Both the position numbers and the translations under genes were made by a program. The notes under the pieces were generated by a model. It saw only the letters and a program-made list of their open reading frames with translations, ran no database searches and was not told the DNA's origin. A DNA stretch of 64,000 nucleotides from ZC4RG20 sp963782445 (GTDB lineage Bacteria > Pseudomonadota > Gammaproteobacteria > Steroidobacterales > Rariloculaceae), in assembly GCA_963782445.1 (NCBI GenBank), contig CAWAJM010000002.1:442292-506291 (forward strand), in the 5' to 3' direction. Shown piece after piece: positions 8,850-18,542 of this stretch. Within the stretch, counting starts at the first letter, position 1. Each line of letters starts with the position of its first letter.

Positions 8850-10631
8850 ATGCGCAGTCATTACTGCGGTCGTGTGGGCCGCGATCTGGTCGGCCGTGAG
8901 GTGTCGGTCGCCGGCTGGGTGCACCGGCGGCGCGATCACGGCGGCGTGATCTTCGTGGACCTGCGGGACCGGGAGGGACTGCTGCAGGTCGTCTTCGACC
9001 CGGACCGCCCGGAGGTCTTCGCCGAGGCGGAGCGCCTGCGCAGCGAGTTCGTGATCGCCGTCGAAGGGCGTGTTCGGCCGCGCCCCGAAGGCACGGTCAA
9101 CCCGTCGCTCGCGAGCGGCGAGGTCGAGGTGCTGGCCCACAAGCTCACCGTGCTCAACAAGTCGCTGACACCGCCGTTTCATTACGATGAGCCGGCCAGC
9201 GAGGAGCTGCGCCTGCGGTATCGCTACCTCGATCTGCGCCGCCAGGAGATGCAGCACAACCTGCGCCTGCGCCATGCGATCACGCGCGCGATGCGTGCCT
9301 TCCTCGATGCCGAGGGCTTTATCGACATCGAGACGCCGATCCTCACGAAGACGACGCCCGAGGGCGCCCGCGATTACCTCGTGCCGAGCCGTACGCACCC
9401 GGGCAATTTCTACGCGCTGCCCCAGTCGCCGCAGCTCATGAAGCAGATCCTCATGATGTCGGGCTTCGACCGGTACTACCAGATCGTCAAGTGCTTCCGC
9501 GACGAGGATCTGCGTGCCGACCGGCAGCCCGAGTTCACGCAGCTCGACATCGAGACGAGCTTCATGAACGAGGAAGAGATCATGGCGGTCATGGAGCGGC
9601 TCATCCGCCACGTTTTCCAGCAGGCCGGCGGTGTCGATCTGCCCGACCCCTTCCCGCGTCTCGACTACGCCGAGGCCATGCGGCGTTACGGCTCCGACAA
9701 GCCGGACCTGCGCAATCCGCTCGAGCTCGTCGAGGTCGCCGATCTTCTCGAGGGCGTCGACTTCAAGGTCTTCGCCGAGCCCGCGCGCGACCCCGGCGGC
9801 CGCGTCGCTGCGTTGCGCCTGCCGCAAGGCGGCACGCTCACGCGTAAGGAGATCGACGACTACACGGATTTCGTGCGCCGCTATGGCGCCAAGGGGCTCG
9901 CCTACATCAAGGTCAACAGCCAGGCAAACGGAATGGCCGGCCTGCAGTCGCCCATCCTGAAGTTCCTGCCCGAGGACAAGGTCAAGGCCTTGCTCGACCG
10001 CGTCGGCGCCGAGGACGGCAACGTCGTGTTCTTCGGCGCGGACAAAAAGCGCGTCGTCGACGAGTCTCTCGGCGCGCTGCGCGAGAAGCTCGGCCGCGAC
10101 CGCGGTCACACGGCCGCGGGCTGGGCGCCGCTCTGGGTCGTCGATTTTCCGATGTTCGAAGCCGACGACAAAGGCGCCTGGAGCCCGCTGCATCACCCGT
10201 TCACGGCCCCCAAGGACGCGACGCCCGCGGAGGTCGCCGGGGCGCCCGAGCGGCTGCTCTCGCGCGCCTACGACATGGTCTTGAACGGCCACGAGATCGG
10301 CGGCGGCTCGATTCGTATTCACCGGCCCGAGATGCAGTCGGCCGTCTTCGATCTGCTCGGCATCGGCGCCGAGGAGGCCGAGGCGAAGTTCGGCTTTCTG
10401 CTGACGGCGCTCGAATACGGCTGCCCGCCCCACGGCGGCATCGCTTTCGGCCTCGATCGCATCACGATGCTGCTGGCCGGCACGGACAACATCCGCGAGG
10501 TCATCGCCTTCCCGAAAACGCAGAACGCGAGCTGCCTCATGACGGGCGCGCCGAGCGCGGCCGACGCCGGGCAGCTCAAGGACGTCGGCATCCGGTTGCG
10601 CGGCTCGCCCGCGGGCGGCGCCCAAGGCTGA
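8850..10631 (+). CDS. aspS: Aspartyl-tRNA synthetase
   Basis: Charges tRNA-Asp with aspartate. The 593-residue protein has an N-terminal OB-fold anticodon-binding domain (about 1-110), class II catalytic motifs (FRDEDLRADRQPEFTQLD around 215-235; a late GIAFGLDRITMLLAG motif 3) and the bacterial GAD insertion domain between motifs 2 and 3 (about 290-410). The ATG at 8850 follows a GGAGGTGA ribosome-binding site. Whether it is discriminating or also charges tRNA-Asn depends on gatCAB elsewhere in the genome. Confidence 0.97.
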   Translation: MRSHYCGRVGRDLVGREVSVAGWVHRRRDHGGVIFVDLRDREGLLQVVFDPDRPEVFAEAERLRSEFVIAVEGRVRPRPEGTVNPSLASGEVEVLAHKLTVLNKSLTPPFHYDEPASEELRLRYRYLDLRRQEMQHNLRLRHAITRAMRAFLDAEGFIDIETPILTKTTPEGARDYLVPSRTHPGNFYALPQSPQLMKQILMMSGFDRYYQIVKCFRDEDLRADRQPEFTQLDIETSFMNEEEIMAVMERLIRHVFQQAGGVDLPDPFPRLDYAEAMRRYGSDKPDLRNPLELVEVADLLEGVDFKVFAEPARDPGGRVAALRLPQGGTLTRKEIDDYTDFVRRYGAKGLAYIKVNSQANGMAGLQSPILKFLPEDKVKALLDRVGAEDGNVVFFGADKKRVVDESLGALREKLGRDRGHTAAGWAPLWVVDFPMFEADDKGAWSPLHHPFTAPKDATPAEVAGAPERLLSRAYDMVLNGHEIGGGSIRIHRPEMQSAVFDLLGIGAEEAEAKFGFLLTALEYGCPPHGGIAFGLDRITMLLAGTDNIREVIAFPKTQNASCLMTGAPSAADAGQLKDVGIRLRGSPAGGAQG

Positions 10632-10641
10632 GGCGGGCGCG

Positions 10642-11073
10642 GTGGGCGCAGCGTTCCGGCGCCCGGAGTCGGTTCTCGTCGTCATTCACACGCGCGCGCT
10701 CGAGTGTCTGCTCCTCGAACGCGTGACGCCGGCGGGCTTCTGGCAGTCCGTGACGGGGAGTCTAGAGTGGGGCGAGCGCCCTGCGGACGCGGCCGCCCGT
10801 GAAGTTCGCGAGGAGACCGGGCTCGAGCCCGTCGGTCTGCGCGACTCGGGCGTCGTCCGGCGCTTCGAGATCTGGCCCGAATGGCGGCATCGGTTCGCGC
10901 CGGGAGTCACGCACAATGTCGAGCACGCGTGGTACCTCGAGCTCGCGCAGACCGTGCCCGTGCGGCTGAACCCCGCAGAGCACCGCGCCTATCGCTGGGT
11001 CGCGCTCGACGAGGCCCTCGCGTATGTGACCTCGTGGACGAACCGCGAGGCGCTCGAGCGCCTGCGGGCATGA
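10642..11073 (+). CDS. nudB: Dihydroneopterin triphosphate diphosphatase (Nudix)
   Basis: Removes pyrophosphate from dihydroneopterin triphosphate in folate synthesis. The 143-residue protein carries a full Nudix box (GSLEWGERPADAAAREVREE followed by TGLEP). Conserved NudB traits include HNVEHAWYLEL. It starts at GTG 10642, 10 nt after aspS, the usual aspS-nudB pairing in Gammaproteobacteria. Its stop overlaps the next start (ATGA), so translational coupling is likely. Confidence 0.88.
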   Translation: MGAAFRRPESVLVVIHTRALECLLLERVTPAGFWQSVTGSLEWGERPADAAAREVREETGLEPVGLRDSGVVRRFEIWPEWRHRFAPGVTHNVEHAWYLELAQTVPVRLNPAEHRAYRWVALDEALAYVTSWTNREALERLRA

Positions 11074-11801
11074 ACGCCGGTCCGCGCGAGGCGCACGCCG
11101 GCGGCGCCTGCGAACCTTCGCGGCGCCGGGGCGACGCGCGCGAGCCCTCCGTCCGCCGAATCGTCGTCCTGCACGGGCTCTGGATGCCGCCGGCGCTCTC
11201 GACCATGCTGCTTTGCCGCCGCCTCGAGGCCGCGGGCTACGACACCACGGTCTTCGGCTACGCGAGCGTCGCGTGCGACCTCGACGAGAACGCCGCCCGG
11301 CTCGCCGCGTTCGCGGCCGCGCTGCCGGAGCGGCGCCTGCACTTCGTGGGGCACAGCCTCGGCGGCGTCGTGATCGTCCGCATGCTGCAGCGGCACGGTG
11401 GCGGGCGCGCGGCCCGTGCGGTCTGTCTCGGCTCGCCGCTGACCGCGTGCCACGGCGGCGGCATGCTCCTGCGGTTCGGTTGGGGGCGGCGGATAGTCGG
11501 CCGCAGCATTGCCGACATCGCCGAGGGCCGCGGCGTCGAGCCTTGGCGGGGCGGGTGCGAGCTCGGGATCCTGGCCGGCGATCGGCCCTACGGCTTCGGC
11601 CGGCTGCTCGGCGGCCTGCCGATGCCGAACGACGGCACGGTCGCGGTCGCCGAGACGCGGCTCGACGGCGCCGTGCACCGCGTGCTGCACGTGAATCACA
11701 CGGCCCTGCTTTGGGACCGGCAAGTCGCGGCCGAGACCGTGCACTTTCTCCGCCACGGCACGTTCTCGGCTCAGGGACGAACGAGCGCAGCCAGCTCGTA
11801 A
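11070..11801 (+). CDS. Alpha/beta hydrolase (lipase/esterase-like)
   Basis: A 243-residue alpha/beta hydrolase with an oxyanion-hole segment HGLW (about 35-38), the nucleophile elbow GHSLGG at 94-99 (Ser96) and a late His in HVNHTALL. It resembles PGAP1- or triacylglycerol-lipase-like hydrolases; the substrate is unknown. ATG 11070 overlaps the nudB stop by 4 nt, so it probably belongs to that operon. The 3' end overlaps the 3' end of convergent mutS by 31 nt. No signal peptide is evident. Confidence 0.8.
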   Translation: MNAGPREAHAGGACEPSRRRGDAREPSVRRIVVLHGLWMPPALSTMLLCRRLEAAGYDTTVFGYASVACDLDENAARLAAFAAALPERRLHFVGHSLGGVVIVRMLQRHGGGRAARAVCLGSPLTACHGGGMLLRFGWGRRIVGRSIADIAEGRGVEPWRGGCELGILAGDRPYGFGRLLGGLPMPNDGTVAVAETRLDGAVHRVLHVNHTALLWDRQVAAETVHFLRHGTFSAQGRTSAASS

Positions 11802-14411
11802 AGCAGATCCAAGGCCTGGCGCGGCGACAGCGCGTCAACGTCGAGGGCTCGCAGGCGCCCCGCCGCTTCGCGTTCGGGGCCGGCGGCCGCCTCGACGCCG
11901 GCCGCCTCGGCAACGCTGCCGGCGCTTCGGCCCGCCCGGTCCGCCGCCGGTGCCTCTCGCCGCCCTGCCTCGAGCGGCAGCGCGCGCTGCGGGCCTTCGG
12001 GCTCGAGCGTGCGCTGGTGGCGCTCGAGCCGCGCGAGATAGGCGCGCGCCGCCGTCACGACTTCGCGCGGCACGCCCGCGAGCTCGGCCACGTGCAGGCC
12101 GTAGCTCTGGTTCGCGGGGCCTTCCTTGACGGCGTGCAGGAAGATGAGCTCGCGGCCGTGCTCCGTCGCGTCGAGGTGCACGTTGGCGCAGTTGCCGAGC
12201 TCGGCCGGCAGGCTCGTGAGCTCGAAGTAGTGCGTCGCGAACAGGGTGAAGGCGTGCAGCTTCTCGGCGATGTGCCGCGCCGCGGCCCAAGCCAGCGAGA
12301 GCCCGTCGAAGGTGCTCGTGCCGCGGCCGACTTCGTCCATGAGCACGAGGCTCGCGGGCGTCGCATTGTTCAGGATGTTGGCCGTCTCCGTCATCTCGAC
12401 CATGAACGTCGAGCGGCCGCCCGTGAGGTCGTCGCCGGCGCCGATGCGCGTGAAGATGCGGTCGATGGGCCCGATGCGCGCCTCGTCGGCCGGCACGAAG
12501 CTGCCGGCGTGCGCGAGGATCGCGATGAGCGCGGTCTGGCGCATGTAAGTCGACTTGCCGCCCATGTTCGGTCCGGTGACGATGAGCATGCGGCGCGCAC
12601 CGTCGAGCTCGAGATCGTTCGGCACGAAGGGCGTCTCGCTCGACTGCTCGACGCCGAGGTGACGGCCCGTGCGGTAGGCCAGGCAGGGTTCGGCGACGAG
12701 TGCGGGGCGCGCGAGGTTCAGCGCCGCGGCGCGCTCGGCGAGGTTCGCAAGCGCATCGGCCTCGGCGAGGGCGGCCGCCGTCGCCTGCAGCGGGCCGAGC
12801 TGCGCCGCGAGCGTCTCGAGCAGCGCGTCGTAGAGCTGCTTCTCGCGGGCGAGCGCGCGCTCGCGGGCGCCGAGCACCTTGTCCTCGAAAGCCTTGAGCG
12901 CGGGCGTGATGAAGCGCTCGGCGCCCTTGAGCGTCTGGCGGCGCTGGTAATCGGCCGGGGCGCGGTCGGAATGCGCCTTGCTTATTTCTATGTAGAAGCC
13001 ATGTACCTTGTTGTAGCCCACCTTGAGCCCAGCGATTCCCAAGCGCTCGCGCTGCTCGGCCTCGTGCTCGTCGAGAAAGCGGCTCGCGTTCGTGCTGATC
13101 TCGCGCAGCTCGTCGAGGTCGGCGTCGAAGCCGGCCGCGACGACGCCGCCGTCGCGGATCAGCGCGGGCGGAGACTCGACGACGGCCCGCGCGAGCAGGG
13201 ACTGCTCCTCGGCGTGCCCGCCGCAGCCGGCCGCGAGCGCCGCGAGACGCGGCGCGTCGACGCCGGCGATGCAGCGTTTGAGCTCCGGCAGCTGCGCGAG
13301 CGCGTCGCGCAGCGTCGCGAGATCGCGCGGGCGCGCCGACCGCAGCGCGACGCGGGCCAGGATGCGTTCGAACGTCGCCGATCTCGGCCAGGGCGCGCCG
13401 GATCGGCTCGGCGCCGGGCGCCGCTTTGAGCGCCGCAACGGCCTCCTGCCGCGCCGCGAGCTCGGCCCGGTCGCGGATCGGCCGATTGAGCCAGCGCCGC
13501 AGCAGACGGCTGCCCATCGGCGTCGCGCAGCGGTCCATAAGCCCCGCGAGGGTGTATTCGGGCCGGTCGCCGAGGCTCGTCTCGATCTCGAGGTTGCGGC
13601 GCGTCGCCGCATCCATGATCAGCGCCTCGTCGCGCCGCTCGCGCCGCAGGGCCCGCAGATGCGGGACCTGCGCCCGCTGCGTGTCCTTGACGTACTGCAG
13701 CAGGCAGCCGGCCGCGCCGACGGCGAGCGGGACGTCCTCGGCGTCGAAGCCCGCGAGGTCGCGCACGCCGAGCTGCTGCGTGAGCAGCCGCCGGCCCGTG
13801 TCGGGCTCGAAGTGCCAGGGCGGACGCCGGCGCAGGCCCGTGGCCGCGAGCAGCCAGCCCGGCTGCTCGAGCGTCTCGGCGACGAGGAGCTCGGCGGGCT
13901 TGAGCCGCTCGAGCTCGGCCGCGAGCGCCTCGAAGCTCTCGAGCTCGTCGAGCGCGAAATGCCCGCCCGCGAGGTCGAGCCAGGCCAGGCCGATCTGCCG
14001 GCCGCGGCCGTCGACGGCCGCGGCCGCGAGGTAGCGCGTTTCCTTGTCGCCGAGCAGCGCCGCGTCGGTCAGCGTCCCCGGCGTTACGACGCGAACGACC
14101 TCGCGGGCGACGGGGCCCTTGCTCGCGGCCGGGTCCCCGACCTGCTCGCAGATCGCGACGGACTCGCCGAGCTTGACGAGGCGCGCGAGGTAGGTCTCGA
14201 CGGCATGCACGGGCACGCCCGCCATCGGAATGGGCGCGCCGGCGGACTGGCCGCGCTTCGTCAGCGTGATGTCGATGAGCTTCGCGGCGCGGCGCGCGTC
14301 GTCGTAGAACAACTCGTAGAAGTCGCCCATGCGGTAAAAGAGCAGGATGTCCGGGTACTCGGCCTTGATGGCCAGGTACTGCTGCATGACGGGCGTGTGG
14401 GACGTGCTCAA
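11771..14411 (-). pseudogene. mutS: DNA mismatch repair protein MutS, split by a single-base frameshift
   Basis: The N-terminal part (mismatch-binding domain with FYRMGDFYELF) is read in one frame from 14411 to about 13371. The rest (clamp, ATPase with GPNMGGKSTYMRQ, DEVGRGTSTFDG) is in another frame from 13369 to 11771. Leaving out one base at 13370 joins them as IGDVERILARV, the expected family sequence, giving about 879 residues. Both halves look fully conserved and no other damage is visible, so this is either a very recent mutation or a sequencing/assembly error. The start is TTG 14411 or ATG 14387. Confidence 0.88.
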
Positions 14412-14712
14412 GGTCGTATACGCGGCTCGTGATCCCGGGCGGGCGACGCGGTCTTTGCGTTCGCAGGAGGGGCGATTGTAGCGAAAAGGCGCTGGAGCGC
14501 CGCGCGGTGCATCGACCCCGACCGCATCGACATCGAGGGGCCCACGACGACCGGGCCCGCCCGCGAGGTCGCGCTTGAACCCGGGCGCGGACCGTGTCAC
14601 TATGCTGGATAGTCATACAGGTTCGAAGCGGGGCGCGGAAGAGGCGGTCCAAGCCGATTGGACCGAGCCCAATGTTTCCGCGGACACTCTCCCGGCGCCC
14701 CGGGGCGACATC
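14412..14712. other. Divergent intergenic region between mutS and a glycosyltransferase gene
   Basis: About 300 nt between divergent genes. The right half is open in the glycosyltransferase frame, so an upstream start (ATG 14602) cannot be excluded. I see no convincing promoter, RNA gene or repeat here. Confidence 0.4.
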
Positions 14713-15837
14713 GTGAAGATAGTGCACGTCGAAGCCGGCAGGCACGCCTACGGCGGCGCGCAGCAGGTTCGGTACCTGATTCGCGAGCTCGCGGCGCGCG
14801 GCGTGCGCAACGTACTCGTCTGCCCGCCCGGCGCGGAGGTCGCCCAGGGGCTCGACGGCACCTGCGAGCTCGTCGAGCTGCGGATGCGGGGCGACCTCGA
14901 TCTCGGCGTCGCCTTCCGGCTCCGGCGGCTGCTGGCCAGAACGGAGCCGGACCTCGTGCACGTGCATTCGCGCCGCGGCGCGGATCTCTACGCTGCGCTC
15001 GCGGCCCGGGGCCGCTGGCCGGCCGTATTGACGCGGCGCGTGGACAATCGCGAGATCGCCGCCTGGGCTCGCCGCAAGTATGCAAGTTATGCCGCGCTCG
15101 TCGCGATCTCGAGCGCCGTCGAGCGCCGCCTCGTCGAGGCGGGTGTCGCGGCCGAGCGCATTCACCGCGTGCCGAGCGGCGTCGACGCGCAGCGGTTTCG
15201 GCCCGAAGCCGCCGCGCGGGCCCGCTTGCGCGCGGTCTTCGACCTGCCCGCCGATGCGTTCGCGGTCGGCGTGGTCGCCCAGCTGATTCCGCGCAAGGGT
15301 CACGCGGAGCTGTTCGACTGGCTGCCCGGGCTCCTGGCTCGCCGCCCGCAGCTCGTGGTGCTGTGTTTCGGCCGCGGGCCGCTCGCGGGTCCTCTCGAGC
15401 GGCGCATTGCGGCCGCGGGGCTCGCGGGGCGCGTGAGGCTGGTAGGCTTTCGCCATGATCTGGCCGAGCTGCTGCCCGGACTCGACGTCCTCGTTCACCC
15501 CGCGCGGGCGGAAGGTCTCGGCGTCGCGGTGCTCGAGGCGCTCGCGGCCGGCGTGCCCGTCGTCGCGGCCGCGGCCGGCGGCATCGTGGACGTGATCGAG
15601 CACGACGTCTCGGGGCTGCTCGCGCCGCCCGGCGCCGGCTCGGCATGGATCGAGGCGATCGACGCGCTCATCGCGGATCCGGTTCGGCGCCGCGGGCTCG
15701 CGGCCGCGGGCCGCCGCCGCGTCGAGCAGCGTTTTTCCGTCGGCCGCATGGCCGCAGGCAATCTCGCCGTCTACGAGACCGTGCTCGCGGGCGCGAAGGC
15801 CGCGGTGAACGGGCGGCCGCGGGTCGGGCAACGATGA
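14713..15837 (+). CDS. Glycosyltransferase family 4 (GT-B fold)
   Basis: A roughly 374-residue GT4 enzyme with the N-terminal acceptor-domain start VKIVHVEAGRHAYGGAQQV. Its C-terminal donor-domain motif is HPARAEGLGVAVLEALAAG, holding the EGLG/E residues that bind the nucleotide-sugar. Such enzymes add sugars during lipopolysaccharide or capsule synthesis; the acceptor is not indicated. GTG 14713 gives the normal family N-terminus, and ATG 14602 would add 37 unlike residues. The stop overlaps the pncC start by 4 nt. Confidence 0.82.
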   Translation: MKIVHVEAGRHAYGGAQQVRYLIRELAARGVRNVLVCPPGAEVAQGLDGTCELVELRMRGDLDLGVAFRLRRLLARTEPDLVHVHSRRGADLYAALAARGRWPAVLTRRVDNREIAAWARRKYASYAALVAISSAVERRLVEAGVAAERIHRVPSGVDAQRFRPEAAARARLRAVFDLPADAFAVGVVAQLIPRKGHAELFDWLPGLLARRPQLVVLCFGRGPLAGPLERRIAAAGLAGRVRLVGFRHDLAELLPGLDVLVHPARAEGLGVAVLEALAAGVPVVAAAAGGIVDVIEHDVSGLLAPPGAGSAWIEAIDALIADPVRRRGLAAAGRRRVEQRFSVGRMAAGNLAVYETVLAGAKAAVNGRPRVGQR

Positions 15838-16346
15838 GCCGTCCCGACGACGCCGCGCTCGATACGCTGGCCCGCAGAGTGGGCGCGGTCCTCGCGGCCC
15901 GCGGCTGGCAGGCCGCGACGGCGGAATCGTGCACGGGCGGCTGGATCGCGAAGGCGCTGACGGATATCGCCGGCAGCTCGAACTGGTTCGGCAGCGGCTT
16001 CGTGACGTACTCGAACGCGGCCAAGTCCCGGATGCTCGGCGTGCCGGCCGCGCTGCTCGAGGCCCATGGCGCCGTCAGCGAGCCCGTCGTGCGCGCGATG
16101 GCCGAAGCGGCGCGCGCGCGCGCCGGCGCGCAGACGGCCGTGGCCGTGAGCGGCGTCGCGGGCCCGGGCGGCGGCACGGCCGAGAAGCCCGTGGGGCTCG
16201 TCTGGTTTGCCTGGGCCGGGCCGGGCGGCACGCGGAGCGAGTGCCGGCGTTTCCCGGGCGGGCGCGAGGTCGTGCGGCGCGCGACCGTCGCGCATGCCCT
16301 CGAGGGACTCGCGGGGCTCGCCGAGGGCGCGGAGCCGTCGGCGTGA
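15834..16346 (+). CDS. pncC: Nicotinamide-nucleotide amidohydrolase (CinA C-terminal domain)
   Basis: Deamidates nicotinamide mononucleotide in NAD recycling. The 170-residue protein is the stand-alone CinA-C domain, with the motif TAESCTGGWIAKALTDIAGSS near the N-terminus and VSGVAGPGGGTAEKPVG later; it lacks the MoCF-like N-terminal half of full CinA. It starts at ATG 15834 inside the previous stop and ends inside the thpR start (GTGA), in a tight run leading to recA. pncC/cinA beside recA is common in bacteria. Confidence 0.9.
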   Translation: MSRPDDAALDTLARRVGAVLAARGWQAATAESCTGGWIAKALTDIAGSSNWFGSGFVTYSNAAKSRMLGVPAALLEAHGAVSEPVVRAMAEAARARAGAQTAVAVSGVAGPGGGTAEKPVGLVWFAWAGPGGTRSECRRFPGGREVVRRATVAHALEGLAGLAEGAEPSA

Positions 16347-16876
16347 ACGCGGGCGATGAGCCGGGCGAGCGCCGCCGGCGCGTGTTCTTCGCGCTCTGGC
16401 CCGACGACGGCACGCGGGGCGCCATCGTGCGCGGCACGCGCCGCCCCGTGCGCCTGTGCGGCGGCCGGCCGACGGCCAAGCGCAATCTACACATCACGGT
16501 GGCGTTCCTCGGCATGGCCACGGAGAACGATCTCGCCGATGCCGCCTCGGTGCCGCCGCTCGGCACGGGGCCCTTCGATCTCGCGCTCGATCTGCTCGGC
16601 CACTTCAAGGGCCCGCGCGTGCTCTGGCTCGCGCCGAGCATCGTGCCGCCCGCGCTGACGGCGCTCGAACGCGAGCTCTGGAAGGGCCTCGAGGCGCTCG
16701 GCTTCGAGCGCGAGCCGCGCGCCTTTCGGCCGCATCTGACGCTTGCGCGGCGGGCGCGGCCCGTCGAGGAGCGGCTCGAGCCGATCCATTGGCGCGCCGA
16801 GACACTGGCGCTCGTCGAGTCGGCGCCCGTGCCGGGCGGCGTGCACTACGAGCCGTTGCACGAGTGGCCGCTGTGA
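16343..16876 (+). CDS. thpR: RNA 2',3'-cyclic phosphodiesterase ThpR (2H family)
   Basis: A 177-residue 2H phosphoesterase with its two catalytic motifs, HITVAF (His50) and HLTLAR (His131). The family hydrolyses 2',3'-cyclic phosphate ends and was first named a 2'-5' RNA ligase. It begins FFALWPDD, as in the family. The GTG start at 16343 overlaps pncC by 4 nt. The gap to recA is about 145 nt, so recA probably has its own promoter. Confidence 0.88.
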   Translation: MNAGDEPGERRRRVFFALWPDDGTRGAIVRGTRRPVRLCGGRPTAKRNLHITVAFLGMATENDLADAASVPPLGTGPFDLALDLLGHFKGPRVLWLAPSIVPPALTALERELWKGLEALGFEREPRAFRPHLTLARRARPVEERLEPIHWRAETLALVESAPVPGGVHYEPLHEWPL

Positions 16877-17020
16877 GGCGGCGGCCGAAGCGGGAATCGG
16901 GCGCAACGGCCCGGAAACGGCGGCTGCGGCCGCGCCCATTTCTATGGAATAATTCACACCATCGAGCCGGCCGCCGTTCGCGGCCGAGATCCCCGAACTC
17001 CCAGCACCCACGGGTGAAAC

Positions 17021-18076
17021 ATGGCAATGGACGACAACCGTAAGAAAGCACTCGCAGCGGCCCTCGGGCAGATCGAAAAGCAGTTCGGCAAGGGCTCCGT
17101 CATGCGCCTCGGCGATTCGATTGCCTCGCGCAACGTCGACGTGGTCTCGACGGGTTCGCTGGGGCTCGACATCGCGCTCGGCGTGGGCGGCTTGCCGCGC
17201 GGCCGCGTCGTCGAGATCTACGGTCCGGAGTCCTCGGGCAAGACGACGCTGACGCTGCAGGTCGTCGCGCAGATCCAGAAGCTCGGCGGCACGGCCGCGT
17301 TCGTGGACGCCGAGCACGCGCTCGATCCGGTCTACGCCGAGAAGGTCGGCGTCAACGTTGACGACCTGCTGATCTCCCAGCCCGACACGGGCGAGCAGGC
17401 ACTCGAGATCACGGACATGCTCGTGCGCTCCGGCGCCGTGGATCTCATCGTCGTCGACTCCGTCGCCGCGCTGACGCCGAAGGCCGAGATCGAGGGCGAG
17501 ATGGGCGATTCGCACGTGGGTCTACACGCGCGGCTCATGTCGCAGGCGCTGCGCAAGCTCACGGCCAACATCAAGCGCTCGAACTGCCTCGTGATCTTCA
17601 TCAACCAGATCCGCATGAAGATCGGCGTCATGTTCGGCAGCCCCGAGACGACGACGGGCGGCAACGCGCTGAAGTTCTACGCGTCGGTCCGGCTGGACAT
17701 TCGCCGCATCGGCTCGATCAAGAAGGGCGACGAGGTGCTCGGCAACGAGACGCGCGTCAAGGTCGTCAAGAACAAGGTCGCGCCGCCGTTCAGGATCACG
17801 GAGTTCGAGATTCTCTACGGGCACGGCGTCTCGCGCGAGGGCGAGATCATCGATCTCGGCGTCAAGGAGAACATCGTCGAGAAGTCGGGCTCCTGGTACA
17901 GCTACAACGGTGAGCGCATCGGCCAAGGCAAGGAGAACGCGCGCGAGTTCCTGATCCAGAATCCCGACATCGCCAACGACATCGACGCCAAGCTTCGGGC
18001 CAAGCTGCTGCCGAAGAAGGGCGCCGCCGAGGCGCCCGTCGCAGAGGCCGAGGGTGCCGCGCTCGAGCAAGCCTGA
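17021..18076 (+). CDS. recA: Recombinase RecA
   Basis: Forms filaments on single-stranded DNA for homologous recombination and triggers LexA self-cleavage. The 351-residue protein has Walker A GPESSGKTT at about 68-76, Walker B around LIVVDSVAAL, and loop L2 near GSPETTTGGNALKFYAS. The start MAMDDNRKKAL is typical. recX overlaps its 3' end by 23 nt. I could not confirm a LexA box in the 144-nt upstream gap. Confidence 0.98.
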   Translation: MAMDDNRKKALAAALGQIEKQFGKGSVMRLGDSIASRNVDVVSTGSLGLDIALGVGGLPRGRVVEIYGPESSGKTTLTLQVVAQIQKLGGTAAFVDAEHALDPVYAEKVGVNVDDLLISQPDTGEQALEITDMLVRSGAVDLIVVDSVAALTPKAEIEGEMGDSHVGLHARLMSQALRKLTANIKRSNCLVIFINQIRMKIGVMFGSPETTTGGNALKFYASVRLDIRRIGSIKKGDEVLGNETRVKVVKNKVAPPFRITEFEILYGHGVSREGEIIDLGVKENIVEKSGSWYSYNGERIGQGKENAREFLIQNPDIANDIDAKLRAKLLPKKGAAEAPVAEAEGAALEQA

Positions 18077-18533
18077 TCCCGAGGACCCGATCGCCTGCGA
18101 GCGCGTCGCGGTGGGCCTGCTCGCGCGGCGCGAGCACAGCCGGCTCGAGCTCGAGCGTAAGCTGCGGGCCCGCGCGTTCGACGCCGGCGTCGTAACGGCC
18201 GCGCTCGACCGGCTCGAAGGTCAGGGCCTGCTCGACGCGCGGCGCTTCATCTCGAGCTTCATCGAGTCGCGCGCGGCGCGCGGTTTCGGGCCGGTCCGCA
18301 TCCGGGCCGAGCTCGGCGAGCGCGGTGCGGCGCCCGAAGAAGCGGCTGCGGTGCTCGCGGCGACGGAGCGGGATTGGGCGGCGCTCGCGGCGCGCGTGCG
18401 GCGCAAGCGCTTCGGCGCGGCGCCGCCGAAGACGTTCGAGGAACGCGCGCGCCAGGCCCGGTTTCTGCAATACCGCGGTTTCGATCCGGGCGACGTGGAG
18501 GCGGCACTGGATCTCGATAACGAGTCCGAGTAG
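18054..18533 (+). CDS. recX: Regulatory protein RecX
   Basis: Modulates RecA filament growth by binding in the filament groove. The 159-residue protein consists of three-helix repeats, with conserved elements LLARREHSRLELERKL and GLLDARRF. It is slightly basic in its middle and has a Gly/Arg-rich linker. The start is GTG 18054, overlapping recA by 23 nt, which fits co-transcription and translational coupling. Confidence 0.9.
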   Translation: MPRSSKPDPEDPIACERVAVGLLARREHSRLELERKLRARAFDAGVVTAALDRLEGQGLLDARRFISSFIESRAARGFGPVRIRAELGERGAAPEEAAAVLAATERDWAALAARVRRKRFGAAPPKTFEERARQARFLQYRGFDPGDVEAALDLDNESE

Positions 18534-18542
18534 AAAATAGTT

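Noticed and set aside
7932..10685. A 917-codon frame antisense to DUF502 and aspS
   Set aside because: Antisense shadow of well-supported genes with no domain signature.
13159..15831. An 890-codon minus-strand frame opposite the glycosyltransferase and overlapping mutS
   Set aside because: No recognisable domain except stretches of shifted mutS; typical shadow frame in high-GC DNA.
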